Origin: Escarpia spicata
Lineage: Eukaryota; Annelida; Polychaeta; Sabellida; Siboglinidae
DNA length: 64,000 bases
NCBI GenBank assembly: GCA_963995525.1
Contig: OZ023213.1
Location: forward strand, 42,454,276-42,518,275
Reading direction: 5' to 3'
Shown here: piece after piece, positions 1-46,609 of the stretch
Layout: each line of letters opens with the position of its first letter
How positions within the stretch are numbered: position 1 is the stretch's first letter
Notes under the pieces: model-generated
What the model was told of the DNA's origin: nothing
Database searches by the model: none
Seen by the model: the letters and a program-made list of their open reading frames with translations, nothing else
Program-made: the position numbers and the translations under genes

Positions 1-469
1 GTCATTAATTATAAAATCCAGAAATACTGCATAAAATTATGGGCCAACTTACATTTTTACCACTTTTTGGGGAAAGCAGCCCTGTTTTAACCAGCTTAAA
101 ACCAGGCTGTTCAACCCTGGTTTGCAACATAAATAATCACCAAATTTGTTTTCTTGCTATAGCTTTTAAAACAGTTACATCTGCATGGTCCATGGTATCA
201 CATGATAAATTATATATATATATATATAATAAATTATAATTAAACTTTCACGGTCACCTTGGTAATACAACCACTTCATAATTAAGGTCACCGTAGGACA
301 GTCCCAAATTATTTCTGTAACAGTAAAGAATATAAAAATAATCTCTCTAATACGATCACCTCGCCATTCAGGTCACTTTTGTCCAGTACCAAGGGTGACC
401 TTACTAGTGAGGTTCCATTGTATATTTGTACGCACAGTCAAATATAATTATGTTGTTTTTGTTTTCAAG
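1..469. other. NDUFAF5 intron sequence with a MITE
   Basis: No exon was found in these bases on either strand. A (TA)n run lies at 212-230 and a TA-flanked MITE at about 233-420. The segment ends in a consensus acceptor (gttttcaag) for the first visible exon. Confidence 0.7.
233..420 (-). mobile_element. TA-flanked MITE, copy 1
   Basis: Read on the - strand, this segment matches 58754-58936 over nearly its whole length, including the block gaatggcgaggtgaycgtat and the terminal ggaacctc/CAxTG ends. The right end ATTG is followed by TA at 421-422. The TA flank and the CAGTG-type ends fit a non-autonomous Tc1/mariner or pogo element. The left end is blurred by mutation. Confidence 0.7.
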
Positions 470-19797
<19,328 letters not shown>

Positions 19798-19837
19798 CAT
19801 GTGCTAACACAGCAGAATCTACGCTGTACACCTGGCA

Positions 19838-19843
19838 AATAAA
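19838..19843 (+). terminator. Polyadenylation signal of NDUFAF5
   Basis: AATAAA lies 40 bases after the NDUFAF5 stop codon and is followed by a T-rich stretch. This is the first canonical signal downstream of the stop, and LINE sequence starts about 120 bases later, so a short 3' UTR is likely. Confidence 0.6.
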
Positions 19844-19964
19844 ACTTTATTATGTTTCTTATGATATTTAGAAAGACCTGCACTATGTATAAAACAAATG
19901 GTAAACAAATTTTATGTAATTTATAAAGTAACAAGTATTTGTATCCAGTATTAATGTACTGCAG

Positions 19965-20985
19965 GATGTATGAGTGCACCGTGGAGCATCTGTAGTGACC
20001 ACCACTTGGTTATTGCAAAGATCAAGATCAAGTTGAGGATACAAAAGAAGAAGTTAAACACAACTAAGAGATTCTATATGAACAAGCTCCAGAACCCAGT
20101 GACCAAATGCGAATTCCAAGCAGTCCTGAGAAATCGTTTTGCTGCCCTTGCAGATCCTACACCAGGTTCAATGGAATGGTGGGAGAAGATGAAAGATGCT
20201 ATGATGGCAGCGAGCAACAATGTTCATGGATACCAGAAATCTCTGAAGGAGTCTTGGATCAGTGATCACATCACACATGGGGACTGATTACAGAGAGGAA
20301 ACTCCTGCAACATAAGCAACAAAATGAGGCTAACAACTCAACGTGCTACCGAGCCTATATTAAAAAAGACAGAGAAGTGAAGCACAGCACTCAAAAGGAC
20401 AAATGCGAATGGTTTGACAGACAGGCAAAGGAGGCAGAGGATACAGCTGCCCAAAATGACATGAGGCAGATCTACTGCATTGCCAAAAAAAGCTCTGGCA
20501 GCAGAAAGGCAAGGTCTGGACCAATGAAAGCCAAGGATGGATCTCTACTATCGAAAGGAGAGGAACAATTGGATAGGTGGGCAGAACACTTTAAAGAGGT
20601 TCTCAATAGACCTGCACCTAACACGCCAGCCCACATTGACAACCCTCGGACCGTGCTCCCAATAAACACAGAGGAGTTCACGGAGGATGAAGTAAGGAAG
20701 GCCATTGCGACACTCAAGACAAACAAGTCACCTGGACAGAATCACAGCTGAAATTATCAAAGCAAGTGGTGAAACAATTGTACAATGGAAGTGCGTACTA
20801 TACAACCAGATATGGGATTCTGGCACCGTTCCTGAGGACTGGAAAGATGGTGTTCTTGTCTATATCCCCAAGAAGGGAAATTTAACCTAATATTACAACT
20901 GGAGAGGTGTGACATTGCTGTCAATACCAGAGAAAGTATACTGCCAGATGATATTGAGCCAAATTCGAGATGTGATAGATGGCAA
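19965..20985 (+). pseudogene. LINE (endonuclease C-terminus to RT) remnant
   Basis: The + strand reads SDHHLVIAKIKIKLR (end of endonuclease domain), then ERKLLQ..ANNSTCYRAYIKKDREVK, EFTEDEVRKAIATLKTNKSPG, DRITAEIIKASGE, WDSGTVPEDWKDGVLVYIPKKG and WRGVTLLS, the N-terminal RT blocks of non-LTR elements. Stops and frame shifts break it. It lies close behind the NDUFAF5 polyadenylation signal. Confidence 0.85.
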
Positions 20986-21200
20986 ACCTCATATGCCTCT
21001 CTCTTCTGGAATGCTCAACCATGCCATTCATTGCTTTTCTGTTTGGGACTATACATTTCGTGAATTGCAAGAGGTTGACGCAGTTACCCGGCGGACACAT
21101 GCACAACGCACTGAAGCTCGCAGAAAGAAGTTTGTAGCTAGAAGTGGGGCACTTCATGATGTAGCAACAAAACCAGACGGGACAGTAGTCAAAATGTAAT
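20985..21200 (+). other. Open frame of unknown origin after the LINE remnant
   Basis: The reading frame continues past the RT similarity with a basic stretch ending VATKPDGTVVKM and a stop at 21197-21199. It does not look like LINE RT and I cannot place it; it may be another captured fragment. Confidence 0.3.
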
Positions 21201-21354
21201 TTGCCATGAATAATGTGTACTTTTTAACACCCAATTTATCAAAATTATACCTTGATGATTGATAACAATAAACAAAAAATTATTAAATTGTAATCTTATG
21301 GGGCCTACACTGTGTAAGTTCAACTTAAACGGATAGGAGCTAAAATTATATATT

Positions 21355-21690
21355 TAACAAGATTGCCACCCAGAGAATTAACTCTAGGTGGCAGGTGGAC
21401 AAGGAAACCCTTTTTTTGCTTATCGAGAGTCCAACCCTTTTATCTATGTGTATCCTGCCCTTCTGAGGTATGTGTCGATTTTATTTATAAACATATTCAC
21501 GCTTCTAGCATCCGCACAACAGGCAGATAATATGTTCCATTCATTTACAGTCCTTTGTGAAAATGAGAACTTTCTTATATCTAATCTACACTGCTCCTTT
21601 GCTAATGTAACTTCATGTCCTCTAGTCCTATATTTCTTAACTGAGAAAAACATATTTCTATCAATATTTTCATAACCATTTATATATTTG
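21355..21690 (-). pseudogene. CR1-like LINE 3' fragment
   Basis: The - strand reads LDIRKFSFSQRTVNEWNIL and VNMFINKIDTYL, the conserved C-terminal block of CR1-type ORF2 proteins. The downstream end carries attgccacccagag, which is also found beside a related fragment at 52945-53350. Confidence 0.7.
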
Positions 21691-21729
21691 TAACATAATA
21701 ATATTTAATTATATCAGTTTCCACGAAGA

Positions 21730-21826
21730 TTAGGCGAATGATAACCAATATTTATTAATAAAGGTGTGGCCCGCTGGCCTACCCCATCTCGCTTAGTTGG
21801 CCCTCAATTCAAAAAGGTTGTCGACC
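21730..21826. mobile_element. hAT terminal fragment
   Basis: Read on the - strand the right edge begins ccaggggtcgacaacctttt, typical of hAT inverted ends (CAGxGGTxxxCAACCTTTT). The other end was not found. Confidence 0.45.
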
Positions 21827-21909
21827 CCTGGCTTAGGACAGGCGACCTTGGCTGCAGCGTTGCTAGGTAACTTCCTGTAGATCTTTGTCGAGGGTAATCG
21901 GTGGTGTTG

Positions 21910-24145
21910 CTCAAGGTTGGCTTCTGCAGCCAGCCACATCACAGCCTGTGACATTGATATGTTGACAGTTGTGCAGGGGGAGCACTTAGATGGTGAGATG
22001 CATGCTGTACCAAGTTGCGAGAGAATGGTGGTGGCAGGAGACCTAAAAGGACATGTGGGAAGAAATCGGACAGGATATACTGACGTACACGGAGGTCACA
22101 GAATAGGGGTCGCAAATGAGGAAGGCGTAAAGATACTTGACTTAGCAACAGCATACCAGCTGAGGATACTGAATACAGTCTAAGAAGAGAAGAAACCACC
22201 TTGTAACCTATAACAGTTGGGAACGAGAAACCCAAATTGACTACACCATGGTGAGGAAAGAGCATGCTAAGGAATCGAAGAACTGTAAATTACTACCCTC
22301 AGAGGACATCACCACACAACACAGGGTACTAGTTTCTGAACGAGGTGAGAACAGTGGGAAGGAAACAGATCAGATGATGGTAGCTAAAAGAGAAAGAAGT
22401 GAGAGAGAACTTCAGGAGAAATATAATGGAGTAACTATCAGGTAAAGATGAAATAACAACGGGGAACGTGGACAAATGGTGGGAAGAAACCGCGGGGCAA
22501 ATTAGGAAGTGTGGGGACGAAGTATGTGGGAGATCAACGTGGAAGAAGAAGCCCGGAGTAGAAAGCGGGTGGTGGAATGTTGACACTGAGAATGCAGTTA
22601 AGGAAAAGAAAGACAGAGAAGAAATGGAAACGAACATGAGCAGAGGTAGACATGGCAGAGTACAAGAGAGCGAAAGCAACGGCTAAGAAGGTGGTGGCAA
22701 GAGTGAGAGAAGAAGCAGTAGACAGATTGTACGACAACCTAGAAACAAGTGATGGTCAGAAGGACATCTATAGAATAGCAGCAGCTAGGGACCGTGCAGG
22801 AAAGGATATAGGCCAGATACGTACAGTCAAAAGTGCAATGGGAGAAGTATTGATGAAGACGATGACATCAAAGAGAGATGGGGCCAATACTTTAAGTGGC
22901 TGACGAACAAGGAAAACCCGAGAGTAGAAACCGAGGAGAGGTATGTGAATCAACGAATGGTAAGGGGTATCAGTGACGAAGAAACAGAGAAAGCACTCGG
23001 AGGGGTGAAAAGTGGGAAGACGATGCCATCGGCTTGGCGTCATAGCATACTGGTCCCAATCAAGAGAAAGATGACATTCAGGAGTGTAAGAACTACCGAG
23101 GGATCAAATCCTGACGCACACCTTTAATATATCGGAGAGAGTCATAGACAAGAGGATGAGAGAATGCAAAGACATTCATGAAAGTCAGTTTGGGTTTATG
23201 CCAGGCAAGAGTACCACATGTGCGCTTTTCATTCTCAAACAATAGAGAGACACAGGGAGGGACAGAAGGACATCAGAATGGTAGTTATAGACCTGGGGAA
23301 AGCATATGATCGGGTACAAAGGGAGGAGATGTACCGAAAAAGTACACCAGCCTGATACAGGATATGTGCCGGGGGTGTGATACATAGGTGCGCAGTGTGG
23401 CTGGTGAAAGCAGCAATTTTGGCATACAGGTTGGGTTGCACCAAGAATCTACAGTCCATACCTGTTCCTATTATTCATGGAAGTCTTGACGGAGAAGGTG
23501 AGAAAAGATGAACCAGAATCAATGATGTTCGCAGACGACATTGTGCTGTGTGGAGGAAAGGAGGTAGACATGACAGAGTACCTGGAGACGTGGAGGAAGG
23601 CACTGGAAGAGAGAGGAATGAGGGTTAGTCGACCAAAAACTCAATTCATGTACTTCAGGTTCGAACGGAATGATGAGGTAAACAAACCAACTGTAAAGAT
23701 ACTGGGAGACTAGCTGGAAAAAGTGAAACACTTCAAATATCTAGGGTCATTCGTGGAAGAGAAAAGAAGCATGGAAACGGAGATCAAACAGAGATGGGTG
23801 TGTGGAGTAACAAAGAAAGATAAGATCCGAAACGAATATATTAGAGGAGCAACGAGAGTGATACAAGCTTCCAAATAGATAACAGAGAAACGGCTGAAAT
23901 GGTGTGGGAATGTGATGAAAAGGGAAGAGGAGCACACAATGAGAAGAGTGCCTAAATGCAGATATATCAGGAAGAAGAAGGAGAGGACGACCGAAGACCA
24001 GACGGAAAAACACGTGCAGAAGAGTCATGGACATCGTGGGTCTGAGTGCAGATGTGGTGATGGACAGGGCGACATGGAGAAAGAAAATGACCAGCCATAC
24101 CGACGACCCCAGATGACGGGAAAAGTCAAATAAGAAGAAGGCTGT
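21910..24145 (+). pseudogene. RTE-like LINE, near full ORF2 length but frame-shifted
   Basis: The order of blocks is that of one ORF2: endonuclease VVAGDLKGHVGRNRTGY and QIDYTMVR, linker with WKKKP and RVREEAVDRLYDNLET, RT ISDEETEKALGGVKSGK, HSILVPIK, ESQFGFMPGKST, DLGKAYDRVQREEMY, FADDIVLC (catalytic YADD-type box), KHFKYLGSFVEE, then C-terminal RPKTRWK-like sequence ending in RATWRKKM near 24090. Many frame shifts and stops. It ends in an AAGAAGAAG tail at about 24132. Confidence 0.88.
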
Positions 24146-24411
24146 TGTGCAGGGGCTTCACGGGTATTGAACAATACTAAGACCAACATTCAATCATGCT
24201 ATACACTGTTTAGCATCACGCATTGTGTCACATGTTATCGTGCGTTATATATACTTCTATTATCCCATTTACAAAGTCATTGTTCACGGTTGTTGGTCTA
24301 ACATTCTATTTATATAATCCTGTTTATATTGTCACTGAGCGTCAATGAAGTTTGACCTTGACCTATATCCGGATATCAAAAACATTTTTCCTTCCTTCCA
24401 CCAAACATCAG

Positions 24412-24412
<1 letters not shown>

Positions 24413-24463
<51 letters not shown>

Positions 24464-24640
24464 CGCGCGCGCGTGTGTGTGTATGAATGTGTGGGTGGGT
24501 GGGTGGATAGATGGATGTCTGGTTGGGTGTGCGTGGTTGTCTGGGTGAGGTGTGTGTGTGTGTGTGTGCTTGCATGTGTGCGTGTTTGCATGTGTGCGTG
24601 CGTGTGTGCGTGGTGCGTGTGCGTGTGTGTGTTATGTATG
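24413..24640. repeat. (TG)n/(GC)n compound microsatellite
   Basis: TG runs, a GCGCGC run at 24455-24472 and degenerate TGCG words follow the LINE end. Cys/Val-repeat frames here are artefacts. Confidence 0.93.
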
Positions 24641-24649
24641 GGTGTGCCT

Positions 24650-25700
24650 GCTGTGACGTGTGCTGTAATTATATCAAGCCTAACGCAATGATGTCAGTTG
24701 TGTTATTTTGATCTGTTGCTACAAATATATACTGAAGTCACATTCCGAATCGAGAAAATACCTGTCTTACTATTGAATCCGATGTGTATTTCTACACATG
24801 GACATACCCGTTAAAGATACAAAACTCTGGATCAGACGCACCTAATAAAGTTTGGCCATCAACAACTGCGCGAACACTCGAACTATAATTTAACGTTCTA
24901 TAGTTCCGCACGGTGTAGTTAATTAACAGCGAATCTTTACATGGTCACTGATACTGTTGTGTAACAAGCTTCCACGAGGTGGCGTCATTAGTTGTCATCC
25001 TAACTACTGAATGGGAATTATTTCGTGATGGAATTAAGAAATCAATCAGTTATTTATACTGCTGGGATTTATTTCATGGTGGAATTTAGGAAATCAATCA
25101 GTTAGTTATATTGTAGACTCGTTTGAATCTACCCTGGAATATACACAAATAACAATATTGATGTAGCCATTAATATCACCTCCGTGAGAATATACTAGGC
25201 TGTACGTTTATTAGGCCAGATATACCGTGTACGTCAGTTAGCGAACATACTTCTGTTATGACTAAATAACAACGTCAATCCGACATCGTTCTATGGACAT
25301 TACTGTTTATAGTCTGGCAGAATAATTTTTTTTATAGACAGTATTATTGTCGCCTAGAATATCGTGAATAGATAACGTCCATGTGATCACGGTGAAGAAA
25401 TATGTATGTTAGACTTCTCTACTTCGATTGCGGACCGAAAATTGTTTGATATTGAGTGATCTCAAAAACAAAGTGAAGTTTTAATGTGTCATCCATGTCC
25501 TTATACAGCAGTTAGTGCTACATATAACCGTAGTAATTAACAAATACGAGTTAACGATAGTTAATGACACGCGATGACGCCACCTCTCGGGAACTTGATT
25601 AATTGAGACAACCACTGTCCACATCGAAATAACTACAATATGCTTCAGAATCACCTGGCGAATAAAGCCGGCACGAATACACGATGGGATAAGACAATGT
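24650..25700. other. Non-coding stretch
   Basis: AT-rich sequence with no credible exon on either strand. The only structure noted is a tandem duplication of about 60 bp at 25021-25110 (ggaatt.aagaaatcaatcagttatttata, twice). Confidence 0.6.
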
Positions 25701-25752
25701 GGCCGTGAGATGGTTTGCTTCAAGGAAGACGCCCACGCTACCGCTTTCCGCG

Positions 25753-26100
25753 TCACTTCCGGCACGCCTTCTTCCACTTGGGGAACATGTTGTGGAAGAC
25801 AAGCGGTAGGTTGTCGCGGTAGGCCTCCGTGTAGGCTTTCTCGCGGCTCCCAGCCCGCTGTTTGCGACTCGAGGCTAGCGTCACCATATCGAAGTGCTTT
25901 CTCGATACGGAGCTGCCAACGAGAGGCACTAGGCTGGGCACTGTCGTGTCATATGGCGGGGTAGTGTAACTCGGGCACCGGGCGTACGATTCACCGTCGT
26001 CTATGCCTGGCTTGCGCGCGTGCCGCACGTAGTGGTGCGCCAGTTGTGTTGTGAAATGTGCAGGTGTCCGGTCGTTCTCTTGGATTTCCGGCAACGTTAC
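25753..26100 (-). CDS. Candidate terminal coding exon, unassigned gene
   Basis: A GC-rich open frame of 115 codons ending in TGA at 25755-25753 and entered by an acceptor (gctgactttag) in phase 0; no ATG opens it, which supports an internal or terminal exon rather than a single-exon gene. The product is basic and ends NMFPKWKKACRK. The compact charged C-terminus and the codon choice (mostly C or G third positions) resemble the neighbouring kinase exons. It could be the last exon of the gene whose other exon is at 30540-30850, but the phases do not join with the weak donor there, so at least one more exon would be needed. Function unknown. Confidence 0.42.
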   Translation of the reverse strand, partial: VTLPEIQENDRTPAHFTTQLAHHYVRHARKPGIDDGESYARCPSYTTPPYDTTVPSLVPLVGSSVSRKHFDMVTLASSRKQRAGSREKAYTEAYRDNLPLVFHNMFPKWKKACRK

Positions 26101-26919
26101 CTAAAGTCAGCGACCGTACATATGGATAGTAGTATGCCTAAATGCAAGTGTCACCCATGCCTACTTTCTTTCTACTTGTTTATCATACTTATTTATTATT
26201 ACCGTAGTTGGTGCGTACCGTTGCAGTGCCCTACTCATAGACCAAGCCTTTAAAGAATAGCAACTTTTGTTAATTTATAAGCAAGCGAAACAGAATGGGA
26301 TGATATGAGGAGAAGAGGAAGTCCTAATATACAAGAAAGCAATAAATACGTTTTTCAACCACACAATTATGAGGTGTAAGCAGCCATAACTTAGCATTCA
26401 ATTTGTTGCGTTAAATTAAAATAAATAAGCAACGTTCCTCAATGAACTGGCCGTGTATTAGTTGACTAATGCGACAAAATGCCTGTTACACATAATGTGT
26501 GAGGATTTCCGACAGAGGGCGAGATTGTTGTCACTACGACAAGATTCAGTTACGTAAATGAAGGCGATTTATTCGACCAGTCGGAGAAAAGTATCTCATC
26601 GCGCCGTTGTTCAAATTATGTTGGAACATTTTACAGGTTGACCGATGAAATATGGCCCGACAACCGCAGCCGTTATGGTGTACATACCAGCTGCGAAATC
26701 GGAATTCCGAAACGTAAATTGGTTGGCACAGGGCGTTACTTGTATAAGAGGTGTTCGTGTTCGAGCACCTTATACTGTAGGCAGTGGTTGCACAGCAACA
26801 TCTGAAAACGAAACGTGGGTAGCGGTTGTAGAAACCGAAGAAAACTGTGAAGATTTTTTATTTCTATCACTACTTTTCTGCCAATAGAATCTAGAGTGTC
26901 ACAATCTCGCCCTCTATGG

Positions 26920-26933
26920 AGGGGGGGGGGGGG
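26920..26933. repeat. Poly-G run
   Basis: A run of about 14 G, next to gatttactcc, shortly downstream of the LINE on the - strand. Not coding. Confidence 0.8.
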
Positions 26934-27059
26934 TCTTAGGTGATTTACTCCAAACAGCCCAAACTTGAGCTTACGCAGGAGTTGTATGGTGCTTGTTTGT
27001 GCGCATGCGTTGTGGGTAGTTTGTTTGTTTATTTTATAGGCACTTTAGATGATTGGGTG

Positions 27060-29210
27060 TGGTGAAAGGGAGGTTCATGATCGCTGTTTGAAACGCTATG
27101 GGGCTTTCTAGTTCAGTAATCGGTGGTGGAATCATATTCCAGATTCGAACTGCTCAGGGGTAGAAAGAGAACACTGCTGCATTGATGCGGCACCTAGGGG
27201 CTACGTAGTGGCCACGGTTATTTGACTGTGTTAGTAGACCTGGTGGGGGTGTGATGTTGATTATGTTATTTAATATTTTGTAAAATGTCATGGCTTGTTT
27301 GATAATGCGTCGTCGTTCAAGAGTTGACCACCCAAGGGTGGCTATTGGGTCTGCTGCGTTTGTTTTGCTTCTGTGGTAATTTCTGACAAATCTGGCAGCA
27401 CAGTGTTATACTCTTTCAATGTGTTTAATTTGGGTGGCAATGTGTGGGTTCCATATGGGAGAGGCATACTCGAGTTTTGACAGGATTAGCATGTTATAGG
27501 CTGTTTCTTTTACTTCAGGTTTGCATGGTCCGAGGGTTCGTTTGATCATGCCTAGGACTTTTGAAGATTTAGAAGCTATGTCAGTGATATGGTTAGCCCA
27601 GGTTAGTTTAGAATCTAATTTTATTCCAAGATATATGTGGCTAGAGGCGGTAGAGAGTGGTATGTCAAAGAGTGAATATGAATGCAGCCTGGGTTTGGTT
27701 TGGTTTGGTTTGTTATTGGGAGATGCACACATTTAGATATGTTAAATTCCATCTGCCAGTTGCTAGACCATGTTTGGAGTTTGATCAGGTCAGATTGGAA
27801 AGTTTCGTGGTCGGTTTCGGGAGTGATTTTGCGATATATAATGCTGTCGTCTGCAAAGAGACTTACGGAAGATTGGACATTTTCGGTTACGTCGTTTATG
27901 TAGAGTAAAAATAGGACAGATCCTAGGACTGAGCCCTGTGGTACACCAGATGTAACATTTGTTCTGTCCGACAGGTCTCCATTGATTGAGACTCTCTGTT
28001 TGCGATTGGATAGAAACGATTTGATCCAGTTTTGTGTGTTTCCAGTTATTCCATAGAAAGCAAATTTGGATAGGAGGCGTTTAGGGGGACTTTGTCGAAG
28101 GCTTTGACGAAATCGAGAAGGATGGCATCTATTTGTGTCTTATTATCCATAGCAGTCATCCAGTCGTGGACTGTCTCGATGAGTTGGGATTCACAGGACA
28201 GACCTGGCTGGAATCCATGTTGGAAGTGGATGATGATGTTGTGTTTATGTAAGTGTTTCCACATGTTGCTTAGAATGATGTGCTCCATAACTTTGCAGAG
28301 GATGCATGTTAACGTCATTGGTCTATAATTAGCAGGGTCTGATTTGTGTTTTTTGTGTGTATTGGTGTTACTAGTGCTTGGAGCCAGTCGTCTGGGAGTT
28401 TGCAAGTGTTGTATGACTGCTGAAAAATGTGTGTGATGATGGGGGCAATTTCCACTCCAGTCTCTTTAAGGACCCTGGCTGGGAGTTCGTCGGGGCCTGT
28501 AGCTTTATTTTGGTTTAGGTTTTTCAGTTGCTTAATTATCGTCTATCCCGATTTCGAGGGATAGATGGATGGAGCTAGTTGGGGGATGGGGTAGCTTTCT
28601 TGAGTAAACAAGGAACTAAATTGGTTGTTAAGTGTATTCGTGGTCATTTTTGATTGGTTGGTCGTTTGCTTGCAGTGTAGGGATGCCAATGTATTAACGA
28701 ATGACCAGAATTGTTTTGGGTTTGTTTTTAGGGTGTCTCCGATGTAATTGTTTAGATAGTCTGAGTAGGATTTGGTTGCAGCTTTAGTGGCTTGTTTTCG
28801 GAGTTGCCTAAACCTTTCCCAGTCACTATTACGTCCAGTTTGTTTTGTTTTTGTTGCGTTTTTTTGCGCTCTTATTATTTCACGTGTTATCCAGGGGAGG
28901 TGGGTTTTAGCTTTGGTGTTGCGGCTGGGAATATTATTGTTGACTAATGAAGTAAGATTATTCCGGAAAAAGTTCCAATTTGTGTTGACATCTGTTGAAT
29001 TTGGGTTCGTGTCAAAGTACGTTGTTGTTAGTTGTTTTATGTCGTCTTTAAGCTTATCCCAGTTTGAAGATTTATATTGGAATACTTTGTGTGGTGGTTT
29101 ACTGTTACGGATTGGATTTAGGTTTACGTTAAAGGTCACAACTTCATGATCACTCATGGGGAGGTGACGAATGGCATAGTGATTACAGTGTTCTGGGTCT
29201 AAATACTAAC
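27060..29210 (-). pseudogene. CR1/jockey-like LINE ORF2, 5'-truncated
   Basis: On the - strand the copy starts in the endonuclease C-terminus (NHYAIRHLPMSDHEVVTF), continues with a 204-codon uninterrupted stretch that contains LPWITREIIRAQK and YLNNYIGDTLKTNPKQFW, then RT blocks SDPANYRPMTLTCILCKVME, HGFQPGLSCESQL, DAILLDFVKAFDKVP, and the C-terminal TYLGIKLDSKLTW-like and KLEYASPIWNP blocks, ending near 27060. The catalytic ADD box lies in the 27.8 kb region in another frame. It is the least decayed retroelement in the window, with few frame breaks, so a comparatively recent insertion. Confidence 0.9.
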
Positions 29211-29599
29211 CCTTGCACAATTCGATACTGTTTAATACGGGACCTGTCAGCCAGCAAAACCATGTGTACGTAGACATGCCGGCTGATCTTCGTATCCGCA
29301 ATCGGGGGTTACACGCTTACCAGCCAATAACTGGGCAGTTTCATTGCTACAGCGTCATCTATCGGATAGTTAGTTACCTGTAACCCCGTTGTTATTGATG
29401 ACATTCAGCCGTGGCAGGGAAGGTACGTAGACCCTCGTGTTAACAAAACGTTTGCGGTTTGTAAAGGGTCTAGTGAATGTTAGTGGTATATGAAATACGC
29501 TTATCCGACAGAAGGCGTGTTAGTCTTTGAAATCATCTCACTTATGGTTTTCTTTTTCTACATTGTGAGACTTGGCGTTAGGATATATAAGGCGTCCAG

Positions 29600-29660
29600 A
29601 AACGGATCGACCACAAAACGGACCGACCGACCCACCCACCCACCCACCGACCAACCGATC
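29600..29660. repeat. Tetranucleotide (GACC/CACC)n tract
   Basis: Short run of ccgacc and caccc words. Related cta-ccca-ccc words reappear at 30330-30480. Confidence 0.6.
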
Positions 29661-30339
29661 CACCGACTGACAGAACAAAGGAACGAACGAACAATACAAA
29701 TTCAAAACCCAACTTCCTAACTACCCAACAAAATAAAGATCCATGAAAAGTTGAACGTTAATAAAACTGCCCGCACACCAAGTATGATGAAGGCGGGAAG
29801 CGTTTTCGATACGTCTTGACCGGGTCTCCTGCCAGTCTCTTGCCAGACCCGATGTAATGTGCTCGCACTCCAAAGAAACGAGAATGCGTTTTGAGGCAAG
29901 ACGGGTCGATGCGCGCGCTCATTTGGACACACGGCGAATGCAAAAACAAAATGGCAGGTTTTTTTACTCGTTTTAGAAGACCGTGAAATAACCTAGTCAC
30001 AGAAACGGTTCGATTTTAGTTGTAAAATAACACGTTGTGTTTGGCTCGAAAGCTCTGCTTCCGCACATGTGTATAACCCACCTTGTGACGCCAAACTCCA
30101 CATTGGCAAGTGGAACTGCTCCGTCTTGTCTCGACTGCGTCTCGTCATGAAGCCACTGAACACAAAGTCTTAAGACGAGACGCGGTGGAGACGAGGTCAC
30201 GATGAGGTCGAGACGCTCCCAAAAGTCAAATATGTTAGATCCTCGAGGTTCGCTCAAGACGCGCTCAAAACGAGCTTAAGACGCACTCAAGACGGTCTCG
30301 ATGCGTATTGTAAAGCCCGCACACCAAGGGGACCGCCTA

Positions 30340-30535
30340 CCCACTAACTACCCACCCACGCGCACAGCAATCCCTCAAACGAACAAACCTTCTCTCTTCG
30401 ACCACTCATCATTTTCGCCTGATTTATTAAATGTCCGAACAACCCAACCACCTACCCACCCAACTACCTACCCACGCACACACCAATCCCTCAAACGAAC
30501 AAACCTTCTCTCTTCGATCATTCATCATCTTCGCC
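30340..30535. repeat. Direct duplication next to a candidate exon
   Basis: Two copies of a unit of about 75 bp (caatccctcaaacgaacaaa, then ccttctctcttcga, then cattcatcatcttcgcctga) start near 30368 and 30490. The second copy runs up to the edge of the GC-rich candidate exon at 30540, so it includes the sequence at its putative donor. Confidence 0.75.
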
Positions 30536-30539
30536 TGAC

Positions 30540-30850
30540 CGCGAAGGGGCGCCATCGTCGAGCACCCCCGTGGGTAGATGGGCATACCCATTGTGAGTCG
30601 GCGCCGGAACTGGCCACTGTGCGGGTCGTGCATCATCTGCAGAAGCTTGCTGCCCCGCATACCGTACGAAGACACGGTGGAATCGGTTGCGGCGAAGCGT
30701 GGAAGAAGCCGACGGGTCTGAGAGGGCGAGTCGGTGGGCTCGACACCCATCGTTCGGACGTCGTTACACCCGTCGTCCGTTTCGCCGCTAGGCCCACTGC
30801 CGGGGACCAGACGTGTGAGTACGAGCTTACACCAGCCCGAAGAGCAACAC
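30540..30850 (-). CDS. Candidate coding exon, unassigned gene
   Basis: A CpG- and GC-rich island of about 320 bases in AT-rich DNA. The - strand frame is open with G or C at most third positions. It codes a basic product containing SKLLQMMHDPHSGQFRRR and MGMPIYPRG, not a family I recognise. A possible acceptor lies at gctggtgtaag (about 30834) and a weak donor GTCAGG near 30546. The + strand is also open and has a good GTGAGT near 30812, so strand is not certain. It lies downstream of the stop of the TSSK-like kinase and could be a separate gene or an alternative 3' exon. Not LINE-like in any frame I read. Confidence 0.38.
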
Positions 30851-31422
30851 ACCAAGGACAGCAGTTGTCACCATCACAACATTGTCAACTTAAACTCGTA
30901 CTCAAGAACATTTAATTTCTGCTTTCGCCATGTGCGTCACCGCTTGCGACAGATAATACTTTTAACATAACCTCAATGGTGCCACTTGGGGAATGACTGA
31001 CAACTGAAAAATGAAAAACAACTCAAAATAAACTATTTGACACGGCAACTTTAAAACGAAGTTGGATGTACCGGTACCTGGAATTAGCCATGGTTGGTAA
31101 TTATTAGAAGGAAATTCACAAAATCCGGAATATGGGAACCACCCAGCTTAAAATGTATTTGCAGATGGTGTGCGTGCCTCGTAATAAGTGCCAACAAAGG
31201 CTGTTTGACATATTGAATGTTTTGTTTACTACTTGAACATTTCGCGTGCGTCTCATTCAAATTATGAACACTATTATGGACTCATTAGAAGCAATTTGGC
31301 GGTGAGAATATCTACAACATATTTATTCTAGTATTAAAAACACTGTGTTAATATATGAGGAACAGAAAGCCTCGCATTAATAACAAAATAGATACAGGCC
31401 TACGTCACATTATCGTTGTCGC

Positions 31423-46327
<14,905 letters not shown>

Positions 46328-46527
46328 NNNNNNNNNNNNNNNNNNNNNNNNNNNNNNNNNNNNNNNNNNNNNNNNNNNNNNNNNNNNNNNNNNNNNNNNN
46401 NNNNNNNNNNNNNNNNNNNNNNNNNNNNNNNNNNNNNNNNNNNNNNNNNNNNNNNNNNNNNNNNNNNNNNNNNNNNNNNNNNNNNNNNNNNNNNNNNNNN
46501 NNNNNNNNNNNNNNNNNNNNNNNNNNN
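46328..46527. other. Assembly gap, 200 N
   Basis: Exactly 200 N. It removes the 5' part of a kinase exon (46242-46327 reads into it) and abuts a (CTGT)n tract. True length is unknown. Confidence 0.99.
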
Positions 46528-46575
46528 CTGTTCGGTCTGTCTGTCTGTCTGCCTGGCTGTCTGTCTGTCTGTCTT

Positions 46576-46609
<34 letters not shown>

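Noticed and set aside
1..469. An additional upstream NDUFAF5 exon in the window
   Set aside because: No sequence resembling the region before VGWRMADR was found in any frame.
24345..24711. Cys/Val-repeat and Thr/His-repeat frames
   Set aside because: Frames of the TG/GC microsatellite.
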